From Peptoniphilus_A sp022767005 (GTDB taxonomy: Bacteria; Bacillota; Clostridia; Tissierellales; Peptoniphilaceae), in NCBI RefSeq assembly GCF_050315115.1, contig NZ_JBNPOJ010000003.1:1-64000 (forward strand): a stretch of DNA of 64,000 nt, written 5' to 3'. Within the stretch, counting starts at the first letter, position 1, and every line of letters starts with the position of its first letter. Positions 51,171-61,218 of the stretch are shown one piece after another. Both the position numbers and the translations under genes were made by a program. A model generated the notes under the pieces. The model saw only the letters and a list, made by a program, of their open reading frames with translations, did not search any database and was not told the DNA's origin.

Positions 51171-52709
51171 TTAAAGTTCTACTACTTTTTCTACTTCCTC
51201 AAGAAGTTTTCCGGAATTAACTAATTCTTGAGCTTTTTCAAGTTCTTCGTAAATTTCAATCTTAGAATCTTCTTCGATAAATGCTACTTTATTTCTAATT
51301 ACATCGTGAGCAACTTTTGTACCTTTACCAAGTTCAAATTTGTTATCTTCCATTTCCATTCTGAAGTCAAGAGCTTGAGCTGCTATCATAAGTTCAGTAG
51401 TTAAAATTCTTGCAGTATTTTTAACAACTTCTCTTGCTTTTCTTGAACCCCAATTACCCATAGAAACGAAATCTTCTTGGTTTTCACAAGATGTTATAGA
51501 GTCAACGCTTGCTGGGTGAGATAGTGTTTTGTTTTCAGATGCTAATGCAGCTGCAGCGTATTGAGTAATCATAAATCCGGAATTAAGTCCTGGGTGTTTA
51601 ACTAGGAATGAAGGCATTCCAGAAAGTGTAGTGTTAACCATTCTTTCAATTCTTCTTTCAGAAATATTGCCAAGTTCAGAAACTGCAATTGCTAAGAAGT
51701 CAAATGGTTGAGCCATTAATTCTCCATGGAAATTACCGCCAGAAATTACTTTGCCATCGTGAGTGATAATTGGGTTGTCAGTTGCAGAGTTAAGTTCAAT
51801 TTCAACTTTTTCTTTAACATATTCAAGAGTATCTTTAGAAGCTCCGTGAACTTGTGGCATACATCTAAATGTATAAGCATCTTGAACTCTAAGTTCAGCA
51901 GTGTGAGTTACATAAGTTGAACCTTCAAGAATATTTCTTAAATTTTCAGCAGTCTTTAATGAACCAGCGTGTGGTCTAATTGTGTGAAGTTCTTCCCAGA
52001 ATGCGTCGATAATTCCTCTTGAAGATTCACAGGACATTGCTCCTGCGATGTCAGCAATCTTAGAAAGTTGAAGTGCATCGTAAAGTGCAAGTGCTCCAGT
52101 TGCAGTAAGAACTGTAGTACCATTGATTAGTGCAAGACCTTCTTTTGCTGCAAGTGCAATTGGCTCAAGACCAGCTTTTTGCATAGCTTCTTTGCCTGGA
52201 AGAAGTTCTCCCTCATAATATGCTTTGCCAAGTCCAAGCATTGGAAGAACCATGTGTGCAAGTGGTGCTAAGTCTCCAGATGCGCCAAGAGATCCTTTTT
52301 CAGGAATAAATGGAACAACATTTCTATTTAACATTTCAAGAAGTAATTCAATAGTAGAAAGTCTAATACCTGAAACTCCCTTTAACAATGAGTTAATTCT
52401 AATAAGCATAACTGCTCTTACTTCGTCTTCAGGAAGTGGATTGCCAAATCCAGAAGCGTGAGTTCTAATAATATTTTCTTGAAGTTGAGCTGAATCTTCT
52501 TTAGAGATGCTTACTCTTGAAAGAGAACCAAATCCTGTGTTGATTCCATATACTACTCTTTCTTCTTCTACAATTTCTTCTACGTATTTTCTTGATTTTT
52601 TTACATCGGCGATTGCCTTTTCATCAATTTCAGCCTTTACGTGATTTCTCGTCACGGCTACTAATTGTTCTAGGCCTAGATCATTACCTGTTAATACTAC
52701 TTTGTTCAT
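51171..52709 (-). CDS. hutH: Histidine ammonia-lyase
   Basis: HutH converts histidine to urocanate and ammonia. The 512 residues include the MIO-forming A143-S144-G145 in GSLGASGDLAPL, YGINTGFG with the catalytic Tyr, and SQQDHVSMG-like ENQEDFVSMGNWG. I start at ATG 52709 behind GGGAG; the listed frame extends nine codons further. Urocanase (hutU) and imidazolonepropionase (hutI) are not in the window. Confidence 0.96.
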   Translation of the reverse strand: MNKVVLTGNDLGLEQLVAVTRNHVKAEIDEKAIADVKKSRKYVEEIVEEERVVYGINTGFGSLSRVSISKEDSAQLQENIIRTHASGFGNPLPEDEVRAVMLIRINSLLKGVSGIRLSTIELLLEMLNRNVVPFIPEKGSLGASGDLAPLAHMVLPMLGLGKAYYEGELLPGKEAMQKAGLEPIALAAKEGLALINGTTVLTATGALALYDALQLSKIADIAGAMSCESSRGIIDAFWEELHTIRPHAGSLKTAENLRNILEGSTYVTHTAELRVQDAYTFRCMPQVHGASKDTLEYVKEKVEIELNSATDNPIITHDGKVISGGNFHGELMAQPFDFLAIAVSELGNISERRIERMVNTTLSGMPSFLVKHPGLNSGFMITQYAAAALASENKTLSHPASVDSITSCENQEDFVSMGNWGSRKAREVVKNTARILTTELMIAAQALDFRMEMEDNKFELGKGTKVAHDVIRNKVAFIEEDSKIEIYEELEKAQELVNSGKLLEEVEKVVEL

Positions 52710-52828
52710 AATTGTACTCCCTTTCTTTAAATTCATTACATTTTACTTACTAATTCAAAAGAAAATATAAAGATGAAGATTATGTCATCCTTTGAAAAGC
52801 AGTTACTATAAAAAATTTCCTTCCACAA

Positions 52829-52892
52829 GCAAGTTTAATTACTTGCAAATGTTTTCTACCATGATTCTATTCCAAATATAAATCATTGTCAA
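52829..52892 (-). promoter_or_regulatory. hutH promoter and leader hairpin
   Basis: TTGACA (52887-52892) and TAGAAT (52864-52869) are spaced by 17 bases. Transcription would start near 52857 and leave a leader of about 148 bases. A hairpin GCAAGT/ACTTGC (52829-52846) lies near its 5' end. No riboswitch or T-box was recognised. Confidence 0.7.
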
Positions 52893-53117
52893 TAATTTTA
52901 CATAAAATTAAACTCTTTTATCATAAAAAGTACAATGTTTTATCTCTTTTTTTAAGTAATATGCTCCTCTGATTTCTCGCTTGAAACAATACCCAATCAA
53001 TATTTATAACGAAAATTTACATTTCAAAAAATAATTTTAAAAAATTTAAAATGCTTTATTTTCATTTATTTTTATCTATGAATTGTATTGGTTTAATTTT
53101 TTGAAAACTATTACAAT
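52893..53117. other. AT-rich spacer between hutH promoter and the ABC operon
   Basis: No gene or RNA was recognised. Confidence 0.5.
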
Positions 53118-53149
53118 AAAAAATGACTCAACAAACTGAGTCATTTTCA
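53118..53149 (-). terminator. Terminator of the amino-acid ABC operon
   Basis: An 11-bp stem AAAATGACTCA/TGAGTCATTTT with a short loop, followed by T residues on the minus strand. Confidence 0.88.
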
Positions 53150-53158
53150 TAAAAATTT

Positions 53159-53887
53159 TTAAAGCACCTTTGCTAAAAAATTTTGAGTTCTTTCATTTTT
53201 TGGATTGCCAAAAACTTCTTCCGGGCTTCCTTCTTCGACAATGTAACCATCGTCCATGAATAAAATTCTATCGCCGACTTCTCTCGCAAATCCCATTTCG
53301 TGAGTTACAACTACCATGGTCATCCCTTTTTTTGCAAGGTCTTTCATTATGTCAAGAACTTCTCCTACCATTTCTGGATCAAGGGCAGATGTGGGTTCGT
53401 CAAAAAGCATTACTTTTGGATTCATCGCAAGTGCTCTTGCAATTGCAATTCTTTGTTTTTGTCCTCCAGATAAGGACTTTGGGTAAGAATCTCTTTTATC
53501 TGGAAGTCCAACACTTTCTAAGAGTTCCATTGCCTTTTTTTCTGCTTCCTCTTTTTCAATTTTCTTTACGAGAGTTGGTGCAAGAGTTATGTTGTCAATT
53601 ATGTTTAAATTGTTGAATAAATTAAAGGATTGGAATACCATTCCCATTTCTTCACGAACTTTATTTATATCAATATTCTTTGAAGTGATTTCTTCATGGT
53701 CAACAAAAATTTTGCCACTTGTTGGCTCTTCTAAAAGATTTAAACATCTAAGAAAAGTTGATTTGCCTGAACCTGATGGTCCTATCACAACTACTACTTC
53801 GCCATCTTCTATTACTTGATTTATTCCCTTTAGGACTTCAAGTTTTCCAAAAGATTTAGTCAAATTTTCTACCTTAATCATTTGCAA
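53159..53887 (-). CDS. Polar amino-acid ABC transporter ATPase (GlnQ/HisP type)
   Basis: A 242-residue ATPase with Walker A GPSGSGKST, Q-loop VFQSFNLF, signature LSGGQKQR, Walker B VMLFDEPTSALD and H-loop THEMGFA. It belongs to the polar amino-acid family and partners the permease and binding protein encoded upstream. It overlaps the permease gene by 14 bases. Confidence 0.94.
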   Translation of the reverse strand: MQMIKVENLTKSFGKLEVLKGINQVIEDGEVVVVIGPSGSGKSTFLRCLNLLEEPTSGKIFVDHEEITSKNIDINKVREEMGMVFQSFNLFNNLNIIDNITLAPTLVKKIEKEEAEKKAMELLESVGLPDKRDSYPKSLSGGQKQRIAIARALAMNPKVMLFDEPTSALDPEMVGEVLDIMKDLAKKGMTMVVVTHEMGFAREVGDRILFMDDGYIVEEGSPEEVFGNPKNERTQNFLAKVL

Positions 53888-54551
53888 GTCTCCTTTCCAA
53901 AAGTCCCATTGCCTTAGACAAGCTAAAGGTCATTATAAAGTAAATGCAAGCTGCAAATATAAAAGGTCTTACAAGTTCAAACGTAGCTGAAGATATGCTC
54001 TTCCCTGCGTACATCAATTCTCCAACTCCAACTGTGTAAGTTATTGAAGACTCCTTAATAAGCGTTATAAATTCATTTACGAGTGCAGGCAATATATTTT
54101 TTATTGCTTGTGGCATTATTACTTTTATCATCGCTTGTTTTTTATTTAGTCCAAGTGATCTTGCCGCTTCCATTTGTCCAGAGTCAACTGAAGATATACC
54201 AGATCTTATAATTTCTGCAACATAGGCAGCTGAGTTTAAACTTATTGATAATGAACATAAAAACATCGGTGCAGTTAAAAGTGTAAATTGTTCTGGTATT
54301 ATTTTTTTTAGTCCAAAATATACAATCATAATTTGTACTAGCATTGGCGTTCCTCTTACGATTTCTATATAGATACTCGAAAGTATATTTAATATTTTTA
54401 TTTTTGATATCTTCATTAGTGCAAGTATTATTCCAATGGTAAAACCTAAGAGAACTCCAATTATTGAAAGTTTAATTGTGGTTACTGCTCCATTTAAATA
54501 GGTAGGAAGATATCTACTTGCGAAAGCAAATTGTTTTGCTATAATTCCCAT
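53874..54551 (-). CDS. Polar amino-acid ABC transporter permease (HisM/GlnP type)
   Basis: A 225-residue permease with five helices and the EAA loop (MEAARSLGLNKKQAMIKVIMP, residues near 137-157). I place the start at ATG 54551, right behind AAGGGA; the frame extends upstream through a hairpin. It is probably homodimeric because only one permease gene is present. Confidence 0.92.
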   Translation of the reverse strand: MGIIAKQFAFASRYLPTYLNGAVTTIKLSIIGVLLGFTIGIILALMKISKIKILNILSSIYIEIVRGTPMLVQIMIVYFGLKKIIPEQFTLLTAPMFLCSLSISLNSAAYVAEIIRSGISSVDSGQMEAARSLGLNKKQAMIKVIMPQAIKNILPALVNEFITLIKESSITYTVGVGELMYAGKSISSATFELVRPFIFAACIYFIMTFSLSKAMGLLERRLAND

Positions 54552-54575
54552 ATTATCCCTTTCCATTTTAAAATT

Positions 54576-54605
54576 AAAAATTCCCCACAAAATGCAGGGA
54601 ATATT
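54576..54605 (-). terminator. Intercistronic hairpin after the binding-protein gene
   Basis: Stem TTCCC/GGGAA followed by TTTTTAATTTT on the minus strand, between the lipoprotein and permease genes. It may partly end or stabilise transcripts so that binding protein exceeds permease. Confidence 0.65.
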
Positions 54606-54611
54606 TAATTA

Positions 54612-55466
54612 CTATTTAATAGCTTCTTTGTTAGATAGTTCAATATACTCATCAAACCACTTTTCCATTTGGCCTGAATCTTTTAATCCTTTAATAACTT
54701 CGTTAACAGCTTTCGTTAAATCGTCATTGCCCTTTTTTACAGCTACTGCAAATCCACTTTCATCTGGAATTCCTAAATTATCTATAATAACAAGTCCATC
54801 TGTTATTGAAGCAAATTGTTTTGCTGGAAGTTCAGATAAGAAAGCTGCATCAATTGATTTGTTTTTAAGTTGTTCAATGATTACATTATTTAAATCGAAT
54901 CCCTTGCAGTTGTCTCCAAACTTTTCTGTCGCAAATTTTTGTTGAAGTGAACCAAGCTGTGTGCCAATAATTTTTCCATTTAAATCATCAAAAGTTTTAA
55001 ATTTATCTTTGTTTTCTTCTGTTACTAGTAAAACTTGTTTACCCTTTGAGTATTCGTCAGAAAAGTCAACTTGTTTCTTTCTTTCGTCATCTGCGCCCAT
55101 TCCTGCAAGAACCATGTCCACATCTCCAGCTTTAAGAGAACCAAGAAGTCCTTCGAAAGCCATATTTTTTACTTCAAGCTTAACTCCAAGTGAATCAGCA
55201 ATTGCTTGTGCAAGTGCAATATCCACACCTTGATATTTTTCTGAACCATCTTGGAAAGATGTCCATTCCATTGGTGGAAAATCTGCTGAAGTTCCAAGAA
55301 CTATTTTGCCCTTTTCTTTAATGGCATCAACTGTAGGTCCAGTAGTTGCCACTTCAACTTTTATCGTTTCCTTTGTTTCTGACTTTTTTTCTTCTTTTTT
55401 TCCACATCCAAATAAAAATAAAACTGTCATTGCTATAATTGCAATATTAAAAATTTTCTTTTTCAT
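54612..55466 (-). CDS. Amino-acid ABC transporter substrate-binding lipoprotein
   Basis: A 284-residue SBP_bac_3 protein with lipoprotein signal peptide and lipobox LFGC (C21). Family marks: GKIVLGTSADFPPMEW, YQGVDIALAQAIA, VDMVLAGMGA and GTQLGSLQQKFA. It starts the operon. The neighbouring hutH makes histidine a reasonable substrate, but binding residues do not settle it. Confidence 0.92.
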   Translation of the reverse strand: MKKKIFNIAIIAMTVLFLFGCGKKEEKKSETKETIKVEVATTGPTVDAIKEKGKIVLGTSADFPPMEWTSFQDGSEKYQGVDIALAQAIADSLGVKLEVKNMAFEGLLGSLKAGDVDMVLAGMGADDERKKQVDFSDEYSKGKQVLLVTEENKDKFKTFDDLNGKIIGTQLGSLQQKFATEKFGDNCKGFDLNNVIIEQLKNKSIDAAFLSELPAKQFASITDGLVIIDNLGIPDESGFAVAVKKGNDDLTKAVNEVIKGLKDSGQMEKWFDEYIELSNKEAIK

Positions 55467-55575
55467 AAGTCCTCCGATTTTTCATAAATAGTTCTTTAAA
55501 GCTCTCGCTTTGATTTTAAAAAACATTATAACTCAAAAACAGTTCATTTTCAATTGTTTTCATTACTTTATTTAA

Positions 55576-56385
55576 TTAAAATTCTAAAAGGTCCTGTGCT
55601 GGAATATTTTCTATTGATTGAACTGGATTTTCTTTTATAGTTTTTTTCTCTTCTTTAGGCTTTTGTTCTGTCGGTGGATTTATGACTTCTTTTTTAACTC
55701 TTGAATATTGATAAACTCCCCAACTTTCAAGTTCATTATCTGTTCCTATCCAAACTGGTGCACCTATATACATATTTGGAAACACATAGTTTTCTACATC
55801 GTAGTTAAACATTCTTATGCAACCATTGGAATAATAACCGCCAATTTGATTGGGTTTAATATTTCCATGAATTCCATATCCACTTGCTCCAGGAATACTT
55901 AAACCCATCCATCTTTCTCCTAAAGGATTGTTGGGGTCATCCGCCTTTGCAGATTGGTATTTTCCATTCATTCCACCCCACGCTGGATTTTTATGCATAT
56001 TTTGAATTTTCCCCTTAGCTGATGGTGTCGGCGTGGCATTTGTTCCTAAAGTTACAGGATATTTTCCAATGGACTTGTCGCCCTTATACATTGTGAGAGT
56101 TCTCCTAGATTTATTTATTGCAATCCACTTTCCCTTAGTAGGTGGATTGGCAATCATGTCGTAAGCTTCATAATTTTCAGTGTATAAAGCTTTTTTAGTT
56201 TTTTCATTAAGGCTTCCAGTAACTGGCAAATTCATGCTAGCTTGCCATCTTTTTAATTCATCTCTTTTTTCCACGCCACTTTTATCCATAAAATTATTTT
56301 GTCTAACAAAGCCCTTTGCAAATACAAAATTTAGCAATAGACTTGCAGCTAAAATAAAAATTCCAATTTTTTTAATTTTATTCAA
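55576..56385 (-). CDS. L,D-transpeptidase (YkuD) with PG-binding domain
   Basis: A 269-residue exported enzyme: signal peptide 1-23 (VFAKG end), a short peptidoglycan-binding segment at about 41-70, and a YkuD domain (85-220) with H173 and C189 in SNGCIRM. It would form or edit 3-3 peptidoglycan crosslinks. A charged Pro/Lys tail closes it. The gene lies right after uvrA, with the two ends two bases apart. Confidence 0.9.
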   Translation of the reverse strand: MNKIKKIGIFILAASLLLNFVFAKGFVRQNNFMDKSGVEKRDELKRWQASMNLPVTGSLNEKTKKALYTENYEAYDMIANPPTKGKWIAINKSRRTLTMYKGDKSIGKYPVTLGTNATPTPSAKGKIQNMHKNPAWGGMNGKYQSAKADDPNNPLGERWMGLSIPGASGYGIHGNIKPNQIGGYYSNGCIRMFNYDVENYVFPNMYIGAPVWIGTDNELESWGVYQYSRVKKEVINPPTEQKPKEEKKTIKENPVQSIENIPAQDLLEF

Positions 56386-56386
56386 A

Positions 56387-59203
56387 TTAAACCTCCAATT
56401 TACTTTTTAAGAATTCTCCAGTATATGAATTTTTACATTTTATAATCTCTTCAGGTGTTCCAGTAAATATAACCTCTCCTCCACCTTCTCCGCCTTCAGG
56501 TCCAAGATCTATAATGTAGTCAGCGCATTTAATTACATCTAAATTATGTTCAATTGTAATTACAGTGTTACCTCTGTCTACAAGTTCCTCTAAAACTTTT
56601 ATAAGTTTATTTATATCTTCAGAGTGAAGACCAGTTGTTGGCTCATCTAAAATGTAAAGAGTTCTTCCCGTAGCCCTCTTAGAAAGCTCTGTTGCAAGTT
56701 TAATTCTTTGTGCCTCTCCACCTGATAAAAGTGTAGAGCTTTGTCCAAGCTTAATATAAGATAATCCTACATCTCTTAGAGTTTCCAGTTTTCGCAACAC
56801 TCTCTCGTGATTTTGAAAATAGTCAATGGCTTCTTCTACTGTCATATCAAGCACATCGTAAATATTTTTGCCCTTGTACTTAACTTCAAGAGTTTCACGA
56901 TTGTATCTCTTTCCATGACAAACTTCACATGGAACATATACGTCAGATAAAAAATGCATTTCAACTTTTAATATTCCGTCACCTTTACAAGCTTCACATC
57001 TTCCGCCCTTTACATTAAAAGAAAATCTTCCCTTTTTGTATCCGTGCATCTTTGCTTCATTAGTACTTGCAAAAATATCTCTTATTATATCAAAAGCACC
57101 CGTGTATGTGGCAGGATTTGATCTCGGCGTTCTTCCTATTGGAGATTGGTCGATGTCTACAATTTTGTCAATATTCTCCAATCCCTCAATTCTTTCGTGT
57201 TTTCCAGGTTTTATTCTTGATTTATTTATTTTTTGTGCAAGACTTTTATACAAAATTTCATTTACAAGTGAGGACTTGCCTGACCCAGAAACTCCAGTTA
57301 CGCAAATAAATTCGCCAAGAGGAAATTCCACGTCAATATTTTTTAAATTATTTTCACGCGCACCAATTACCTTTATTGTTTTGCCATTGGACTTTCTTCT
57401 CACTTTTGGAACTTCAATTTTCCTTCTACCACTTAAATAGGCTCCAGTAATTGATTCCTCCACTTTCATAATTTCTTCAGCTGTCCCTTGTGCAACTATT
57501 CTTCCACCATTTACTCCTGCAAGTGGCCCAATATCCACAATTTCATCGGCAGCAAACATCGTGTCTTCATCGTGCTCTACAACTATTAAAGTATTTCCTA
57601 TATCCGTCAAATTTCTCAGTGATTTCAAAAGTTTTGCATTATCCCTTTGATGAAGACCTATGCTTGGCTCGTCAAGCACGTAAATAACTCCTACGAGCTG
57701 TGAACCAATTTGTGTTGCTAGCCTAATTCTTTGAGCTTCTCCTCCAGAAAGAGTTCCTGCCATTCGTGAAAGTGATAAATATTCAAGACCAACATTTATC
57801 AAAAATTCAAGTCGTGATTTTATCTCCTTCAATAATTCTTCGGCAATAATCATTTCGTTTTTTGTGAGTTTTATATTTTCGAAAAATTGCAATGCTTTGT
57901 CAATAGAAAGTTCTGTAAGTTCAAAAATATTTAATCCGCCAACTTTTATGGCAAGAGAAGAAGCTTTAAGTCTTGTTCCATGGCATTTTGGACAAGGCAC
58001 TTCTTCCAAAAATTCATCTATTCTATCGAGCATTTTGTCCGAACTTGACTCCGTATATCTCCTCTTTAAATTTTTTAAAATTCCTTCAAAACCTCCAGAG
58101 TATTTCTTTTCTCCCGAAAAAAATGAATTAAAAGAAAAGCTCAATTTACCACTATAACCATTAAATATTGCATCTAAAAATTCTTCTGGTGCATTTTTTA
58201 TTGGTTCCTTCGTTGAAAATTTAAACTTCTTTGCAATTCCAGAAATTATTTCATAATAATAAGTTCCCTTGGAGTTTGAATAACAAGCAATGGCTCCTTC
58301 ATCTATTGAAAGTTCCTTATTGGGAATTACTAAGTCCCTTGAAACTTCCTTAGAAAATCCAAGCCCTTTACACTCGTCACAAGCACCAAGAGGCGAGTTA
58401 AAGGAAAAGGACCTTGGAGTAACTTCTTCTATTATAATATTGCAGTGGGGGCAGGCAAATTTTGTTGAGAAAATTAAATCTTCCCCATCAATTACATTTA
58501 TTTTTGCAATGCCGTCGCTTAAATTTGTTGCAATTTCAAGTGAATCCGCAAGTCTGGACTCAATTTTTTCCTTTATAATAATTCTATCGACAACAATTTC
58601 TATGTCGTGGTTTTTATTTTTATCCAATTCAAATTCTTCAGAAATATCATACATTTCTCCATCGACAATTACTCTTAAAAAGCCTTCTTTTTTTATCTTT
58701 TCAAAAACTTTTTTGTGTTGTCCCTTTCTATGCCTTACAACTGGTGAAAGAATTTGAATTTTAGTTCTTTCATCTAATTTCATAATTTCATCAACCATTT
58801 GGTCAATTGTATAGGAGGAAATTTCCTTGCCACATTCAGGACAATAGGCATGTCCTACTCTTGCATAGAGCAATCTTAGGTAATCGTAAATTTCTGTAAC
58901 TGTACCCACAGTTGACCTTGGGTTTTTTGATGTAGTCTTTTGGTCAATGGAAATTGATGGACTCATTCCCTCTATATAGTCCACTTCTGGTTTATCCATT
59001 TGTCCCAAAAATTGTCTCGCATAGGAAGACAATGACTCAATATATCTCCTCTGACCTTCAGCATAAATTGTGTCAAAGGCAAGTGATGACTTCCCTGAGC
59101 CAGAAAGTCCAGTGAAAACTACAAACTTATTTCTTGGGATCTTCAAATCAACATTTTTTAAATTGTTGACTCTCGCTCCCTTTACTATTATTTCATCTTT
59201 CAA
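56387..59203 (-). CDS. uvrA: Excinuclease ABC subunit A
   Basis: A 938-residue damage-sensing ATPase of nucleotide excision repair. Two ABC modules: GLSGSGKSSLAFDTI and GVSGSGKSSLVNEIL as Walker A, LSGGEAQRI twice as signature, and zinc fingers CPECGKEI, CPHC and CEACKGDG. The start is TTG 59203 with GAGGTG upstream. It lies 12 bases after uvrB. Confidence 0.97.
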   Translation of the reverse strand: MKDEIIVKGARVNNLKNVDLKIPRNKFVVFTGLSGSGKSSLAFDTIYAEGQRRYIESLSSYARQFLGQMDKPEVDYIEGMSPSISIDQKTTSKNPRSTVGTVTEIYDYLRLLYARVGHAYCPECGKEISSYTIDQMVDEIMKLDERTKIQILSPVVRHRKGQHKKVFEKIKKEGFLRVIVDGEMYDISEEFELDKNKNHDIEIVVDRIIIKEKIESRLADSLEIATNLSDGIAKINVIDGEDLIFSTKFACPHCNIIIEEVTPRSFSFNSPLGACDECKGLGFSKEVSRDLVIPNKELSIDEGAIACYSNSKGTYYYEIISGIAKKFKFSTKEPIKNAPEEFLDAIFNGYSGKLSFSFNSFFSGEKKYSGGFEGILKNLKRRYTESSSDKMLDRIDEFLEEVPCPKCHGTRLKASSLAIKVGGLNIFELTELSIDKALQFFENIKLTKNEMIIAEELLKEIKSRLEFLINVGLEYLSLSRMAGTLSGGEAQRIRLATQIGSQLVGVIYVLDEPSIGLHQRDNAKLLKSLRNLTDIGNTLIVVEHDEDTMFAADEIVDIGPLAGVNGGRIVAQGTAEEIMKVEESITGAYLSGRRKIEVPKVRRKSNGKTIKVIGARENNLKNIDVEFPLGEFICVTGVSGSGKSSLVNEILYKSLAQKINKSRIKPGKHERIEGLENIDKIVDIDQSPIGRTPRSNPATYTGAFDIIRDIFASTNEAKMHGYKKGRFSFNVKGGRCEACKGDGILKVEMHFLSDVYVPCEVCHGKRYNRETLEVKYKGKNIYDVLDMTVEEAIDYFQNHERVLRKLETLRDVGLSYIKLGQSSTLLSGGEAQRIKLATELSKRATGRTLYILDEPTTGLHSEDINKLIKVLEELVDRGNTVITIEHNLDVIKCADYIIDLGPEGGEGGGEVIFTGTPEEIIKCKNSYTGEFLKSKLEV

Positions 59204-59215
59204 TATAACACCTCA

Positions 59216-61207
59216 TTAAAGAAGGGCAGTCTTTTTCTTTTCTCTTAAATCTTTTATCTTATCCCTTATTTCAGCGGCTTTTTCAAAGTCTAATTCCTCT
59301 GCCGCCCTATACATTTCAGGCTTTAAAGCATTGATCATTCCATCAATTTCATCTTTTGTAAATTCATCTTCTTGATCTTTAATATTTTTAAAGTCCACAA
59401 CATCTTCTGCTGCAATAGTTGTATTTATTACTTCACGCACACTTTTTACTATTGTCTTTGGAGTTATGTTATGCTCCTTGTTGTACTCTTCTTGGATTTT
59501 TCTCCTTCTAGAAGTTTCATCTATTGTTATCCTCATTGATTGGGTAATATTATCGGCATACATTATAACTTTTCCACCTGCATTTCTTGCAGCTCGACCT
59601 GTTGTCTGAATAAGAGAAGTTACAGAACGAAGGAAACCTTCCTTATCTGCGTCAAGTATACAAACTCTTGAAACTTCTGGGAGGTCAAGCCCTTCTCTAA
59701 GAAGATTAATCCCAACAAGGACGTCCACTTTTCCAAGTCTTAAATCTCTAATAATTTTCATTCTCTCTAAAGTATCAATATCAGAGTGCATGTAGGTTAC
59801 ATTATACCCAATTTCTTTTAAATGTCTCGATAAATCTTCGGACATTCTCTTAGTGAGAGTTGTAATTAAAACTCTTTCCTTTCTCTCGATAGCTTCATTT
59901 ATTTCATTTATTATGTCATCAATTTGATTTTTTATTGGTCTAACTTCAATTAACGGATCAAGAAGTCCAGTAGGTCTAATAATTTGTTCTACTTGTTGCT
60001 CAGTATGTTCAAGCTCATAGGGTCCTGGAGTTGCAGAAACATAAACGCATTGGTGCATCATCTCTTCAAATTCCTCAAACCTAAGAGGTCTGTTGTCAAG
60101 AGCAGAAGGAAGTCTAAATCCATATTCTACAAGAGTTTCTTTACGAGATCTGTCCCCGTTAAACATTCCTCTAATTTGAGGAATAGTTTGGTGAGATTCA
60201 TCTATTATGGTCAAAAAATCCTTTGGAAAATAGTCTATTAAAGTGTAAGGTCTTGAACCTGGAGCTCTTCCAGAAAGATGTCTAGAATAATTTTCTATTC
60301 CCGAGCAAAATCCCATTTCAGAAAGCATCTCCAAATCGTATCTAGTTCTTTGTTCAAGTCTTTGTGCTTCCAAAAGTTTTTCTTGATCCTTTAAAACCTT
60401 TAATCTTTCTTCAAGCTCCTCTTCTATTGTTACAATTGCCTTTTTTACCTTTTCTTCTGAAGTTGCAAAGTGAGATGCAGGAGTGATATAGGCGTGATTT
60501 AAGTATGCAATTACTTGACCAGTTAGAGCATTTACTTCCGTAATTCTATCTATTTCATCTCCAAAAAATTCAACACGAATTGAATTTTCAGATGAAGCTG
60601 CCGGAAAAATGTCTAAAATATCTCCACGAACCCTAAAAGTTCCACGCTTAAATTCATAATCATTTCTTACATATTGAATATCGACGAGTTTACTCATTAC
60701 ATCATTTCTATCTTTTATCATTCCCGGTCTAAGTGAAATGGCAAGTTTTTCGTAATCAATTGGATCTCCCAAACCATAAATGCAGGAAACTGACGCAACA
60801 ATAATTACATCTTTTCTCTCGAAAAGTGCCATAGTTGCAGAGTGGCGAAGTTTATCTATCTCATCGTTTATAGAAGAATCCTTCTCTATAAAAGTATCTG
60901 TACCCGGCACATAAGCCTCTGGCTGATAATAGTCATAGTAGGATACGAAAAATTCCACAGCATTTTCCGGAAAAAATTCCTTTAATTCAGAACAAAGTTG
61001 GGAGGCAAGAGTTTTATTATGTGCAATGACAAGAGTTGGTTTTTGCACTCTTTCAATTACATTTGCCATGGTAAAAGTCTTGCCAGACCCAGTAACTCCC
61101 AAAAGATTTTGGTGCTTATATCCCCTTTTTATACCTTCAACTAATTTATCTATCGCCTGAGGCTGATCTCCCGTTGGCTTATAATCCGAATGAATTTTAA
61201 ATTTCAC
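59216..61207 (-). CDS. uvrB: Excinuclease ABC subunit B
   Basis: A 663-residue helicase-like repair protein with Walker A GVTGSGKTFTM, the beta-hairpin YYDYYQPEAYVPG, helicase motifs SCIYGLGD and QTTGRAARN, and a UVR domain at the C-terminus (about 630-660). The start is a GTG behind AAGGTGAT. Order uvrB-uvrA. Confidence 0.97.
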   Translation of the reverse strand: MKFKIHSDYKPTGDQPQAIDKLVEGIKRGYKHQNLLGVTGSGKTFTMANVIERVQKPTLVIAHNKTLASQLCSELKEFFPENAVEFFVSYYDYYQPEAYVPGTDTFIEKDSSINDEIDKLRHSATMALFERKDVIIVASVSCIYGLGDPIDYEKLAISLRPGMIKDRNDVMSKLVDIQYVRNDYEFKRGTFRVRGDILDIFPAASSENSIRVEFFGDEIDRITEVNALTGQVIAYLNHAYITPASHFATSEEKVKKAIVTIEEELEERLKVLKDQEKLLEAQRLEQRTRYDLEMLSEMGFCSGIENYSRHLSGRAPGSRPYTLIDYFPKDFLTIIDESHQTIPQIRGMFNGDRSRKETLVEYGFRLPSALDNRPLRFEEFEEMMHQCVYVSATPGPYELEHTEQQVEQIIRPTGLLDPLIEVRPIKNQIDDIINEINEAIERKERVLITTLTKRMSEDLSRHLKEIGYNVTYMHSDIDTLERMKIIRDLRLGKVDVLVGINLLREGLDLPEVSRVCILDADKEGFLRSVTSLIQTTGRAARNAGGKVIMYADNITQSMRITIDETSRRRKIQEEYNKEHNITPKTIVKSVREVINTTIAAEDVVDFKNIKDQEDEFTKDEIDGMINALKPEMYRAAEELDFEKAAEIRDKIKDLREKKKTALL

Positions 61208-61218
61208 TTAATCACCTT

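Noticed and set aside
52710..52857. Riboswitch in the hutH leader
   Set aside because: Only one short hairpin was found; no known aptamer core.
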